A stretch of DNA of 64,000 nucleotides. Origin: Lumbricus rubellus. Taxonomy: Eukaryota > Annelida > Clitellata > Crassiclitellata > Lumbricidae. Position 1 is the first letter of the stretch; each line of letters begins with the position of its first letter. The notes beneath the pieces are model-generated. The model saw only the letters and a list, made by a program, of their open reading frames with translations. It was not told where the DNA came from and made no database searches. The translations under genes were made by a program, and so were the position numbers. Below, piece by piece: positions 24,537 through 34,690 of this stretch. The stretch lies in NCBI GenBank assembly GCA_945859605.1, contig OX243824.1, forward strand, positions 3,792,617 through 3,856,616, read 5' to 3'.

Positions 24537-24880
24537 CCCTCAGGCTACCAAGCTTTTTTTGTAACACTGACTACCAAGGGGGGGGGGTGGTTACCACCCC
24601 TTCTGGATTTTGGGTTTGGTTTGAGATATCATAACTTGTAATACATCTATGGATTCAGCATTCATTTCTGCACAAAATGGTATATTTAGGTTTCAAATAT
24701 ATGAAAGCACCCCGAAGTTATGAATTTGTTTACCGTAGGCACCCGTCGATTCCACAAAATGTATACCTTCGCATAAGAAAAATATTAGATTCTGTGTGTT
24801 TTTAACATAAATTATTTAATTAAAAATAGTTTACATATAATAAAGTCCAATATTCAACTATAAAAACTAGTAATAAGTAT
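24533..24880 (-). mobile_element. Truncated family-A TTAA element
   Basis: Begins TTAACCCTCAGGCTACC, the long-end terminus of family A, and follows it to AAAACTAGTAATAAG near 24878; the remainder is lost. It interrupts the LINE reading frame at a TTAA. The next segment (24880-24990) is a reversed relative of 34310-34430. Confidence 0.75.
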
Positions 24881-25453
24881 ATTTAAATATATGCATGTTT
24901 ATGCATGTATGTTAAATGGTGACACTAACAAATGACAAATGCATCAAAGAGGATCTACAGCAACCACCTTATGAACACTGTCGCCATGGAAATACAAATT
25001 CCAGAACAATGACAATAAGCAAGAGAATAGTTAATAATATTTGCTGCAGGTTTTGATTAGGGCTCCATATTCAAATGTGTGGCTAACATCTGGAAGATAT
25101 CCATCAAACAGTGATAGCGACTGAAATATTATGATCTAATTAGACACCTTTAATTCAATATTTCTGAAGATTATAATAACGGCAATCTTTATCTGCCACG
25201 ACCGAGTGCTTCTTCCTTATAACTATTCGTAGATAGCGTCAGAAAGTGCAAGTTGAAAGTAATATACATTTTGATGGTGACTTTAGCGACAATGGAATAC
25301 TGCTGATCGTACGAAGTTTAATTTCATGTGTTCGCCCACATCACCGTTTGTAAATCTTATATCCAGCTTTTTCTGCCATCTTTACTCCTATGGGGATTAA
25401 GGTTGTAGATAAGTTAATTAATTAATTAAATAAATTAAAACAATGTGTTTTTA

Positions 25454-25490
25454 AGGGACGCTTTGTAAATGTCATTTACAAAGCGTCCCT
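25454..25490. repeat. Perfect palindrome inside the tandem unit
   Basis: 18-bp arms (AGGGACGCTTTGTAAATG) around one base. Relatives with one or two mismatches occur in units 2 (about 26638-26674) and 3 (about 27830-27866). Confidence 0.85.
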
Positions 25491-25655
25491 CCTAGGGCGA
25501 ACCGTACAGAGGCGCTCCCAGTGTGCAAGACCACGAGAAAAGAAATAGGTTTTGAGGAAAGAAAATGAGGAGGTGGGGTTACCAGTTAGAAATTGAAACC
25601 GAGTAGATGGACATAGAGTATTCCAAAGAGAGTCTGGTCGAGAATACGTAGGTAA
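25491..25655 (-). pseudogene. L2-like LINE C-terminal end, three tandem copies
   Basis: On the minus strand the frame reads about SLWNTLCPSTRFQLL then FLKTYFFSRGLAHWERLC, matching the WNSLP ... FK..LF ... HWERL C-terminal pattern of L2/CR1 LINEs. Homologous copies are at 26682-26850 and 27874-28025, and a further one at 56405-56540. All are 5'-truncated fragments. Confidence 0.6.
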
Positions 25656-25671
25656 TTTTTAAAGTGCACTT

Positions 25672-25880
25672 ATTATAGCGCACTTCAAGTTGTTTACTCA
25701 GAGGCGCTCCAGACTGCAGCGCGGACACTGCATCGGAGTTTCACGCCGAAGCGCTGAGTAATTGCGAGTGAAGAACTTGTCCAGGGCCCTACGCGGCGAC
25801 TTGAAGTCGATTCGAACCTCGAACCCTTCGGCTGCAAGACGACGAACATACGCAGCGCCCACTGCACCACAGCGCCCCAC
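25672..25880 (-). mobile_element. tRNA-derived SINE, copy 2
   Basis: Minus strand: box A GTGGTGCAGTGG, box B GGTTCGAATCG, body CGGCGTGAAACTCCGATGCA, tail GAGCGCCTCTGAGTAAAC ... GCGCTATAATAAG. Part of tandem unit 1. Confidence 0.85.
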
Positions 25881-26861
25881 AAAGATAAGATTGAGTGCAA
25901 TTAAGATACGTTGAGCTGCGTTTGAAATATTATGTTAAACACAAGTAGAACTATTCTGCGACGGAATGTTTTGACATGCTAGACATAGGTATTATTTCCG
26001 TCGAAAAATGACACTTTTAACAAGGCTTTTTACAACGATTTTAAGGTGTCTAATTGAATCCTCAATTTCAACTTAATTAACAAGAAATGTTGTCAACCGA
26101 GAGACTGAACTCCGCCACCGGTTGCACTCTGCCAGTGTCAGTCTCAATCCTGGATAAAGGAGGACAATAAGCAAGAGATTAGTTAAAAATATTTGCTACA
26201 GGTTTTGATTTCATATTTAAATGTGTGGCTAACATCTGGAAGATATCCATGAACAGTGATAGCGACTGAAATATTATGATCCAAATCGACACCTTTATTT
26301 AATTTTTTCACAAGATTATAATAACGGTAATCTTTACAAATTGCTGTTACCACCGATTGTTTCTTCCTTATAACTGTTCGTAAATAGCGCCAGGAAGCGC
26401 AAGTTGAAAATAATAAACATTTTGATGGTGACTCTAGCGACAATGGAATATAACTGCTGATCGCACGCAGTTTAATTTCATATGTTCGCCCATATCACCG
26501 TTTGTAAATCTTATCTCCAGCTTTTTCTGCCATCTTTACTCCTATGGGGATTAAGGTTGTAGATAAGCTAATTAATTAATTAATTAATTAATTAATTAAT
26601 TAATTAATTAATTAAATTAAAACAATGTGTTTTTAAATGGACGTTTTGTAAATGTCATTTACAAAGCGTCCCTCCTAAGGCGAACCGTGCAGAGGCGCTC
26701 CCAGTGTGCAAGACCACGAGAAAAGAAATAGGTTTTGAGGAAAGAAAATGAGGAGGTGGGGTTACCAGTTAGAAGTTGAAACCGAGTAGATGGACACAGA
26801 GTATTCCAAAGAGAGTCTGGTCGAGAATACGTAGGTAATTTTTAAAGTGCACTTATTATAG

Positions 26862-27063
26862 CGCCCTTCAAGTTGTTTACTCATAGGCGTCCCTGACTGC
26901 AGCGCGACACTGCATCGGAGTTTTATTCCGAAGCGCTGAGCAATTGTGAGTGAAAAACTTGTCCAAGGTTCCTACGCGGCGACTTGAAGTGGTTTTGAAC
27001 CTGGAACTCTTCGACTGCAAGACGACGAACATACGCAGCACCCACTACACCACCGCGCCCCAC
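26862..27063 (-). mobile_element. tRNA-derived SINE, copy 3
   Basis: Same family, in tandem unit 2. Box B is altered (GGTTCAAAACC), as expected for a decaying copy. Confidence 0.8.
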
Positions 27064-28037
27064 AAAGATAAGATTGAGTGCAATTAAGTTACGTTGAACT
27101 GCGATTGAAAAATATATTAAACACAAGTAGAAATATTCTGCGGTGGAAGGTATTGACATGCTAGACATCTATAGGTTCTATTTCCGTCGAAAAATGACAC
27201 TTTTAACAAGGCTTTTTACAGCGATTTTAAGGTGTCTAATTGAATCCTCAATTTCAACACAAATAGGCCTAACAAGAAATGTTGTCAACCGAGAGACTGA
27301 ACTCCGCCACCGGTTGCACTCTGCCAGTGTCAGTCTCAAACCTGGATAAAGGAGGACAATAAGCAAGAGATTAGTTAAAAATATTTGCTACAGGTTTTGA
27401 TTACATATTTAAATGTGTGGCTAACATCTGGAATACATCAATCAATATTGATAGCGACTGGAATAGTATGATCCAATTCGACACCTTTAATTCAATATTT
27501 CTCAAGATTATAATAGCGGCAATCTTTACAAATATTTGCTGCTGCGACCGTTTCTCCCTTATAACTATTCGCAAATAGCTTGCACTAGGAAGTGCAAGTT
27601 GAAAATAATAAAACATTTTGATGGCGACTTTAGCGACAATGGTATACTGCTGATCGTACGCAGTTTAATTTCATGTGTTCGCCCACATCACCGTTTGTAA
27701 ATCTTATCTCCAGCTTTTTCTGCCATCTTTACTCCTATGGGGATTAAGGTTGTAGATAAGCTAATTAATTAATTAATTAATTAATTAATTATTAATTAAA
27801 TAATTTAATTAAAACAATGTGTTTTTAAATGGACGTTTTGTAAATGTCATTTACAAAGCGTCCCTCCTAAGGCGAACCGTGCAGAGGCGCTCCCAGTGTG
27901 CAAGACCACGAGAAAAGAAATAGGTTTTCAGGAAAGAAAATGAGGAGGTGGGGTTAAAAGTCAGAAGGTGAAACCGAGTAGACGGAGACAGAGTATTCCA
28001 AACAGAGTCTGATCAAGAATACGTAGGTATTTTTTCT

Positions 28038-28232
28038 AAGTTGTTTATTCAGAGGCGCTCCAGACTGCAGCGCGGACACTGCATCGGAGTTTCACGCCGA
28101 AGGGCTGAGCAATCGCGAGTGAAAAACTTGTCCAAGGTCCCTACGCGGCGACTTGAAGTGGATTCGAACCTGGAACCCTTCGGCTGCAAGGCGGCGAACA
28201 TACCCAGTGCCCACTACACCACCGCGGCCCAC
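28038..28232 (-). mobile_element. tRNA-derived SINE, copy 4
   Basis: Same family, in tandem unit 3; box A GGTGGTGTAGTGG and box B GGTTCGAATCC intact. Confidence 0.85.
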
Positions 28233-28390
28233 AAAGATACGATTGAGTGCAATTAAGATACGTTTAACTGCGATTGGAAAAAATATATTAAACACAAGTA
28301 GCGGAATGTATTGACATGAAAGACATAGGTCCTATTTTCGAGGGCCATGATAGTTGTCTACTTCATATTTTCTTTAATTTTCCTTATTAT

Positions 28391-28873
28391 CCCTCGAGTG
28401 CCCAAGGGGGGGGGGTCCGACCGGACCCCAGGCCTGTTTTTCCAGGATAACTTTTTAAAGGCTATGAATCTGCAGAAATGCTTTTAGGTATTCCTAGACC
28501 AACCATTTGGGCATAGAATGGTATATTTTGCGTGAGTATTGTCCTACCCTGTACCCCACAAACACAGCATATACTAAGGGCACCGCAAGATATGCGGTAT
28601 ATATGCATACAAGCGTATAGGTTTCCTTTCGGTAAATAACGCAAGCAAGCATAAAATGTGTCACAAAATTATTACACTATTATTTTACACCAGGTGGTGT
28701 TATTGTGATATAATATACATCAATCGATTGGAAATTCATTTGGGATCACATAGAACTAAATTATGTAACGATATCCCAATCCCTTCTCAAGATATTAACA
28801 AAAACCGCTGGGGTCCGCGCGGACCCCCTCCTTGGGCCTTCGTGTACCAAAAAATACCATGGGCACTCGAGTG
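28391..28873 (+). mobile_element. Family-C piggyBac-type element with TTAT duplication
   Basis: Ends CCCTCGAGTGCCCAAG and CACTCGAGTG (inward from the right), same family as 5136-7874 but with a single internal unit. Palindromes GGGGTCCGACCGGACCCC (28412-28429) and GGGGTCCGCGCGGACCCC (28809-28826). The flanks are TTAT at 28387-28390 and TTAT at 28874-28877, not TTAA. No coding capacity. Confidence 0.8.
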
Positions 28874-28877
28874 TTAT

Positions 28878-29470
28878 TTATGTCGTTTCAATGTCCTTGT
28901 CAGTGAATGGCCAATGGCTTTTTAATGATCGCTGTAAAAATTGAAGATGGAGCATATAAAAAACAGCGAAAATGTCAGTTTTTATATTACCATGAAGAAC
29001 TAGTTTACAGGTGTGCTAAATTTTACGAATTATTATGACACGAAGGATCAGCTTATTTGCAATGCATAGCTCTTCATGTGTGCGTTAGAGTTGCATAACT
29101 TCTCTTAACTGAACGCCGCACCATTGTATGCATGACTTTGTGAGCAGGTCACGAACCGTATTCTAGATGCTGGTGATTATTTGAAAATTAATTTCTCGCC
29201 TTAGACCTTCCACGCACTTGTAGTGCATCGATCGACACAGCTCCTCCACGTCACTCTATTTATTTGTTTATTTACTATAGCAGAATACAAAAAAAAATCA
29301 TTACTAATAGAACAGACAGCCTGCAATAATAGGCGCTAATAGCAGCCTATTATGCGCGTCTATCCTACGGGGTTTAGGTATTCTTTCTCGGTTTTACTCG
29401 TTCTTAGTAAAGGTAGATAAAATTAATTATGATTGTATCCTTAGATCTAACTGCAGCTGTATTGAAAGAT
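28878..29470. repeat. Dispersed repeat debris
   Basis: The part near 29150-29220 is related to 16770-16850 and 56560-56640, and 29295-29350 (GAACAGACAGCCTGCAAT ... AGCAGCCTA) to 43370-43412. No gene. Confidence 0.45.
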
Positions 29471-29930
29471 TTAACCCATTAGTGCCTGACTTTTTTCTTC
29501 TTCATGAAAGTGTGAAAATATTGTAATTTCTACTTAATGAAAATCAGTGTCAATCACCATTTAGGCTAAAATTTGTTTTTTCTATTTATTAGCAATTTTT
29601 TCTTACCGTCCCCGTTTTGGGGACGCTAGGCACAAGTGCCCCCATCAACTTTTCCAGGCTGGCATTGATCAACTGTGAAGGTTTCATATATATTTCAACT
29701 ATTTAATCATGAAAATAAGCATACTTGTAGCGAAATAAATCAAGTTGTACAAATAAAACTCATAGTTTGCTATAAATTATTATGAAAAATTTCAAAAAAT
29801 CAAGAAAAACTGTCAAATTTATGGGTTTTTGCCTTGCTTTTAGACAGCAGCAACGCCAGCGACACTGTATTCTACTAGACTGGAAGAATTGATTTGTTTG
29901 CATGTTTGTATTGTATGCGTACTTGTTATA

Positions 29931-30101
29931 GCGTCCCTTCAAGCTCACTACTCAGAGGCGCTCCCGACTGCAGCGCAGACACTGCATCGGAGTTTCACGC
30001 CGAAGCGCTGAGCAATTGCGAGTGAAGGACTTTGCCAAGGTCCTTACGTGGCGACTGGAGGTGGATTAGAACCTGCAACCCTCCAGCTTGCATTGCGGCA
30101 C
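29931..30101 (-). mobile_element. tRNA-derived SINE, copy 5, inside family E
   Basis: Tail and body as in the other SINEs; the head beyond box B (GGTTCTAATCC) is lost at the junction with the foldback repeat. Confidence 0.75.
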
Positions 30102-30104
30102 GGT

Positions 30105-30735
30105 ATCCGGACATTACCCCCGACCCATTACTCCATGCCATTACCCCCCTGACATTACCTCCCGACCATTACCACCCATAGGACATTACCCCCTGCCATT
30201 ACATCCCGTCTGTTTGCATTTAGGTCCAGTGTATGTATGTATGTGCCAATGTATGTATGCATGTATGTATGTATGTATGTAGGCATGCATGTACGCATGT
30301 GTGTACGTATGTACGTACGTATGTATGGTATGTATGTATGTAGGCATACATAGATGAATACATACGCACATGCGCAAGTACATACATACATACATGAATG
30401 TAAGCATAAACATATATACGTAGGTATGTACAGTGTTGTACACACATGCATACATACATACATACATACCTACATACATACATACATACATACATACATA
30501 CATACATACATACATACATACATACATACCCACATACATACATGCTGACATACATACACACTTATATACATACTTACATACATACATACATATTCACATT
30601 CATACATACACTGGACCTAAATGTAAACGGATGGGGGGGGGTGGTAAATGGCAAAGGGTAATGTCCTACGGGGGTAATGTCCTACGGGGGTAATGGCAGG
30701 TGGGTAATGGGCCGGGGGTAAAGTCCTATAAAGTC
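30105..30735. mobile_element. Foldback with CATTACCCCC arms around an ACAT array
   Basis: The left arm has repeated GGACATTACCCCC-type words and ends GCATTTAGGTCCAGTGTATG; the right arm mirrors it (CATACACTGGACCTAAATG, then GGGGGTAATGTCC repeats). Between the arms lies an ATGT-to-ACAT array (30230-30600), itself a large inverted repeat. Target duplication is not clear. Confidence 0.7.
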
Positions 30736-32524
30736 CTAGACCCTTGCAACACTGTCACTTACAGTTAGAGATCTTCCCTGCCAGCATTTGCATGGGTAGG
30801 CCTATTAGACAGACTCCATATGGGTTTCACACGGGTCCCACGTGGGAATATGGGTCCTATATGAGACCCATGATAACTTGCAGGCAGGGTTGGCCTTGGC
30901 GTGCTGAGGAAACACATATGCATATTATTACTATAGTTGAAAACGCAGTGAAAGTCACATATTGTTGTTTAGAAAGTTGACGGGGGCACTTGTGCCTAGC
31001 GTCCCCGAAATGGGGACGGTATTTACGAGCATAATAAAAATATTAACCAAAGATGAATCAATGCTACAAAATTTATACAGGTAGATAACAGCATCAATAA
31101 TATGGGTATATATGCACATTTTCGATTGCAGCAGGTTTTTACCCGAAAATATAATTTTATATTGATAACTTTTAAAAAATTTAAAATTTTGGAAAATCGA
31201 AATAAAAATCTATCTGGCTTATGCAAAATCAAAACAAAATCTGCCATAATATATTTTATTTGAAAGATAATTTAGTACACTGTCAGTCCCAATGGTTGGC
31301 AACTCTGAGTATAATTGCCTGATATTAAAAATATCTCTTCCCAAAGAGGTGTCCCCGTTTTGGGGACGCTAGGCACTAATGGGTTAAGAAACATTATTAT
31401 TATTCAACAGTTTAACGACATCTTATAGCTACAAAGGCTGTTGACGTCCAGTGGCGGCGCCAGGGGGGGCTAGGGGGGGCTAAGCCCCCCCTATCGGCGG
31501 CTCAGCCCCCCCAAAACAAAACGAGGAAAATCTCTACAACTGCTAACTTCGAATAAGAAAGCTAGACAGTGACCAACGGCAATGAAATCACTAATCATAG
31601 CGTAGAGGGCTTATCCTAATAGAATCCACCGCATATAATATTTTGCCAAATAACCCCCACCCCCCGACCCGTCATGAGGTTACGTATACCATAATTTATT
31701 GTGTAGCCCGCCGGCTGGCTGAGGGTCTACACCAGTAGTCTTATACAATCACATGCGAAATGGGGTTTTCAATTTGGGGCTTGGTAACGGTCCCCAAGTT
31801 TGTGGTCAAACCCGGTCCTAGGGTGTGCGGGGCCCAAGGCAGCAAGAGATTCTCTGAAAAGGGTTCTGAAGCAGAACATTTACGAAGTTGATTTTCTGCC
31901 AATATGGTAAGTAGGCCTACTGTATTATCATAGGCTTTGGTATTCTAGAAAACCTGAATTCTACCGGTAGGCCTAGCCCGGGGCTGAAAGTGGTTTGGAA
32001 AGTTGCCTGGTCTGACTTTGAGCCGAAAATTTTCAGAAATCTTGTTTGGTTATTCACCCAGAATGGTAGAAATTTCTCCCATTTTTGGTACCTGACGACC
32101 TTTTTAAGTCATTAATTTTTGCCCATAAAATTTTAAAATCATACCATTTTTACCTATTTCTTTTGTTCGATGACCTGTTGTTTTTAGTTGTTTGCCCACA
32201 AATTGTTAAGACTTGCTTCTCGGCTGATACCCGGCACCAGCAGGTCAAGAAAATCAATGCCGAGTCGCAGACCCTGACAGACCCGGCTCACTTTCAGCTC
32301 TGGCCTACAGCCTATAAAGGCCTACTTGTACACTGTAGTTGTGACTCGCTTTATTTGCAGACTCATGGGTGGAGTTTGGTCTCAGCTCGGGAGGGGGGGC
32401 TAAATCAATGTTCCGCGGATCTCCATTATAATAATAGTCAAGTCAACTTCAAAACAGCAGGTCGTTGATAACACCAGAATCAAAATTATGACCTTACCCA
32501 CCGGAGAATCGTTGGGAACACTAA

Positions 32525-33500
32525 ATCAAAAAAATATCCTTAGACACCCGAAAATTGTAGATAACACTAGAATCAAAATAAAGTCTTTAGACACCCGACA
32601 ATCGTTTGCAACACTGGAATCAAAATTATATCCGTAAACAATAAACACCCGAAAATCGTTGATAACACTGGGATACAAATAAAGTCCTTAGACACCCGAA
32701 AATCGTTGGTAGCACTGAAATCAAATTGATATCCTTAGACACCCGAAAATCGTTGATAACACTGGAATCAAAATGATGTTCTTAGACAACCGAAACTCGT
32801 TGGTAATACTGGAATCAAAATAATATCCTTAGACACCCGAAAATCGTTGATAACACAGGAATCAAAACCATGTTTTTAGACACCCGAAAATGGTTAATAA
32901 CAGTATAATCAAAATGTTGTTTTAGACACCCGAAAATCGATGGGGTAATACTGGAATCAAAATGATATCCTTAGACACCCGAAAATCGTTTATAGCAATG
33001 GAATCAAAAAAATGTCCTTAGACACCTGAAAATCGCTGATAACACTATAATCAAAGTGATGTTCTTAGACACCCGAAAATTGTTGGTAACACTTAAGTTA
33101 AAATGATATCCTTAGACACCCGACAATTGTTGTTTGAACTGGAATCAAAACGATGTTCTTAGACACCCGAAACTCGTTGGTAATACTGGAATCAAAATGA
33201 TATCCTTAGACACCCAAAAATCGTTGATAACATTGGAATCAAAATAATGTCCTTAGACACCCGAAAATCGTTGATAACAGTATAATCTAAATGATGTTCT
33301 TAGACACCTGAAAATCGTTGATAATACTGCAATCAAAAAGATGTTTTTAGACACCCAAAAATCGCTGATAACAGTATAATCAAAATGATGTTCTTAGACA
33401 CACGAAAATCATTGGTAATACTGGAATCAAAATGTTATCCTTAGACACCCAAAAATCGTTGATAACATTGGAATCAAAATAATGTCCTTAGACGCCCGAA
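32525..33500. repeat. 47-bp minisatellite, ~21 copies
   Basis: Unit words: CCTTAGACACCCGAAAATCG, TTGATAACACTGGAATC, AAAATGATG; spacing between successive AGACACC words is mostly 46-48 bp. The AGACACC core is the reverse complement of the GGTGTCT motif dispersed over the window. Copies differ by point changes and two higher-order variants alternate (TTGATAACA and TTGGTAATA types). Confidence 0.9.
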
Positions 33501-33775
33501 AAGGTGTTTTAAACAAAATTGGACGACTAAAATTATGTCTTCAGAAATTTTAACAGCTAAAAATGGTGTCTGCAGAAATTTTGACAACAAAAAAAACGTC
33601 TTCAAATATTTTGAAAACTAAAGTAAGGTGCCATCAAAAATTTTGACAAATAAAAAAAGATTTCTTCAGAAATTTTGACACCTAATCAAAGGTGTCTTCA
33701 TACATTTTTACGACTAAAAAAGGTGTTTTCAGACATCTTGACGACTAAAAAGTCGTCAGAAATTCTCCGCCGAAG
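33501..33775. repeat. Degenerate ~42-bp tandem repeat next to the minisatellite
   Basis: About six copies of CTTCAGAAATTTTGACnACTAAAAAAGGTG-like words, again carrying AAAGGTGT, now on the opposite strand relative to the minisatellite core. Confidence 0.7.
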
Positions 33776-34182
33776 AAGCACTACAGAAATCAAATCCTGG
33801 CTACGGCCTTGGAGGCTGGAGGAAGTTGTGCAGTTTAATAAATTTCTTTAAAAACCCGTGCATTCTTATACTGGTATTCGGCGACACTTCAAAACGAGTT
33901 CTTGTTGAAGGTTTCATGATCTTATCGTTCGTAAATAGCTGGAAAAAAGAGCCTAAAATGGCTCCAGTTGAGATCAACAAACCTAAAAATTGCGTTGGCG
34001 GCTGGGGCTCCACCCCAGACCCCGCTAGGGGAGCTTACGACGCTCCCCCAGACCCCCTAGTCGGTATGGGCTTCGTGCCTTCGGCACTCAAAGCTTCGCG
34101 CCTTCGGCGTTTGGTAAAAAACCATTTTTTTCTGCCTTGGGGCTTCAGCCCCCCCAAACCTGAATTCCTGGCGCCGCCACTG
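33776..34182. other. hAT right-end region
   Basis: Non-coding hAT interior including a GTGCAG-repeat piece (33830-33870) and the GGGGCTCCACCCCAGACCCC run, then the right terminal repeat. Confidence 0.5.
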
Positions 34183-34690
34183 TTGACGTCTTTAAAGTTA
34201 CGGTATCAATATATTTCAGTTCACTGTTGTTTAAATGTTCCGCAGTTTCTGTCTTTATTGTCTATCTGTTTTCTTTTCATTGATCTTTTCTGGAATTTGT
34301 TTGATGATCTATGTCCATGGCGACAGTGTTCATAAGGTGGTTGCTGTAGATCCTCTTTGATGCATTGGTCATTATTTAGTGTCACTATTTAACATGCATG
34401 CATAAACATGCATGCATATATTTAACTATACATTCATTTCCTGATTTTTATTTTATTTATTTTTAATTAATACATATATAAGCAAATAGATTAGATATTA
34501 AACATTTTTATGAAAATCAAATCATTCAGCCATCATCTATAAGCTTAACAATAATAGCAAAAATCATTTTATTCAATGCCTATTTAATCTATTACAGAAT
34601 TAGTTAACACAGACACATACACACAAACACATACACACACACAAACACACAACAAATACAACTAAAATTATAATTCATATGCAATACTTC

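Larger units (their letters stand above)
25011..28345. repeat. Tandem array of a 1.15-1.19-kb unit, ~2.85 copies
   Basis: Each unit begins GACAATAAGCAAGAGA: 25011, 26163 and 27355, so periods are 1152 and 1192 bp; the third unit stops near 28345. Unit order: ATCTGGAAGATATCCATC, GACACCTTTAATTC, TTAATT microsatellite, a palindrome, minus-strand L2-like LINE end, minus-strand SINE, and (units 1 and 2) AAGGTGTCTAATTGAATCC with GGATAAAGGAGGACAAT. Copies are clearly diverged but colinear; the microsatellite length differs (about 16, 48 and 40 bp). The LINE and SINE were part of the unit before amplification. Confidence 0.9.
29471..31387 (-). mobile_element. TTAA-flanked element, family E
   Basis: TTAA at 29471-29474 and 31384-31387, both ends CCCATTAGTGCCT. 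The right end runs straight into GCGTCCCCAAAACGGGGAC. Two more copies of the same stem, GGGGACGCTAGGCACAAGTGCC and its inverse, are at about 29608-29641 and 30984-31020, facing each other across the middle. A SINE and a foldback with an ACAT array occupy the middle, so the element has taken later insertions or is composite. No transposase. Confidence 0.8.
31449..34182. mobile_element. Complete non-autonomous hAT element
   Basis: Terminal repeats CAGTGGCGGCGCCAGG at 31449 and its reverse complement ending 34182, flanked by the exact 8-bp duplication TTGACGTC (31441-31448 and 34183-34190). Eight-bp duplications and CAG...CTG ends define the hAT superfamily. The ends carry G/C-run stems. The centre is taken up by a 47-bp minisatellite and a second degenerate tandem repeat. 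I found no transposase. Confidence 0.9.

Noticed and set aside
25694..28295. Open frames with GRGGVVGAAYVRRLAAEGFQ-like starts
   Set aside because: They are the antisense-free reading of the tRNA-derived SINE on the minus strand; the same peptide appears at every SINE copy.
30500..33500. CRISPR-like array (47-bp units)
   Set aside because: The whole unit repeats, with no unique spacers, inside a eukaryotic hAT element.
33826..34335. 169-residue open frame
   Set aside because: It crosses the hAT right terminal repeat and the target duplication, so it cannot be one host gene.
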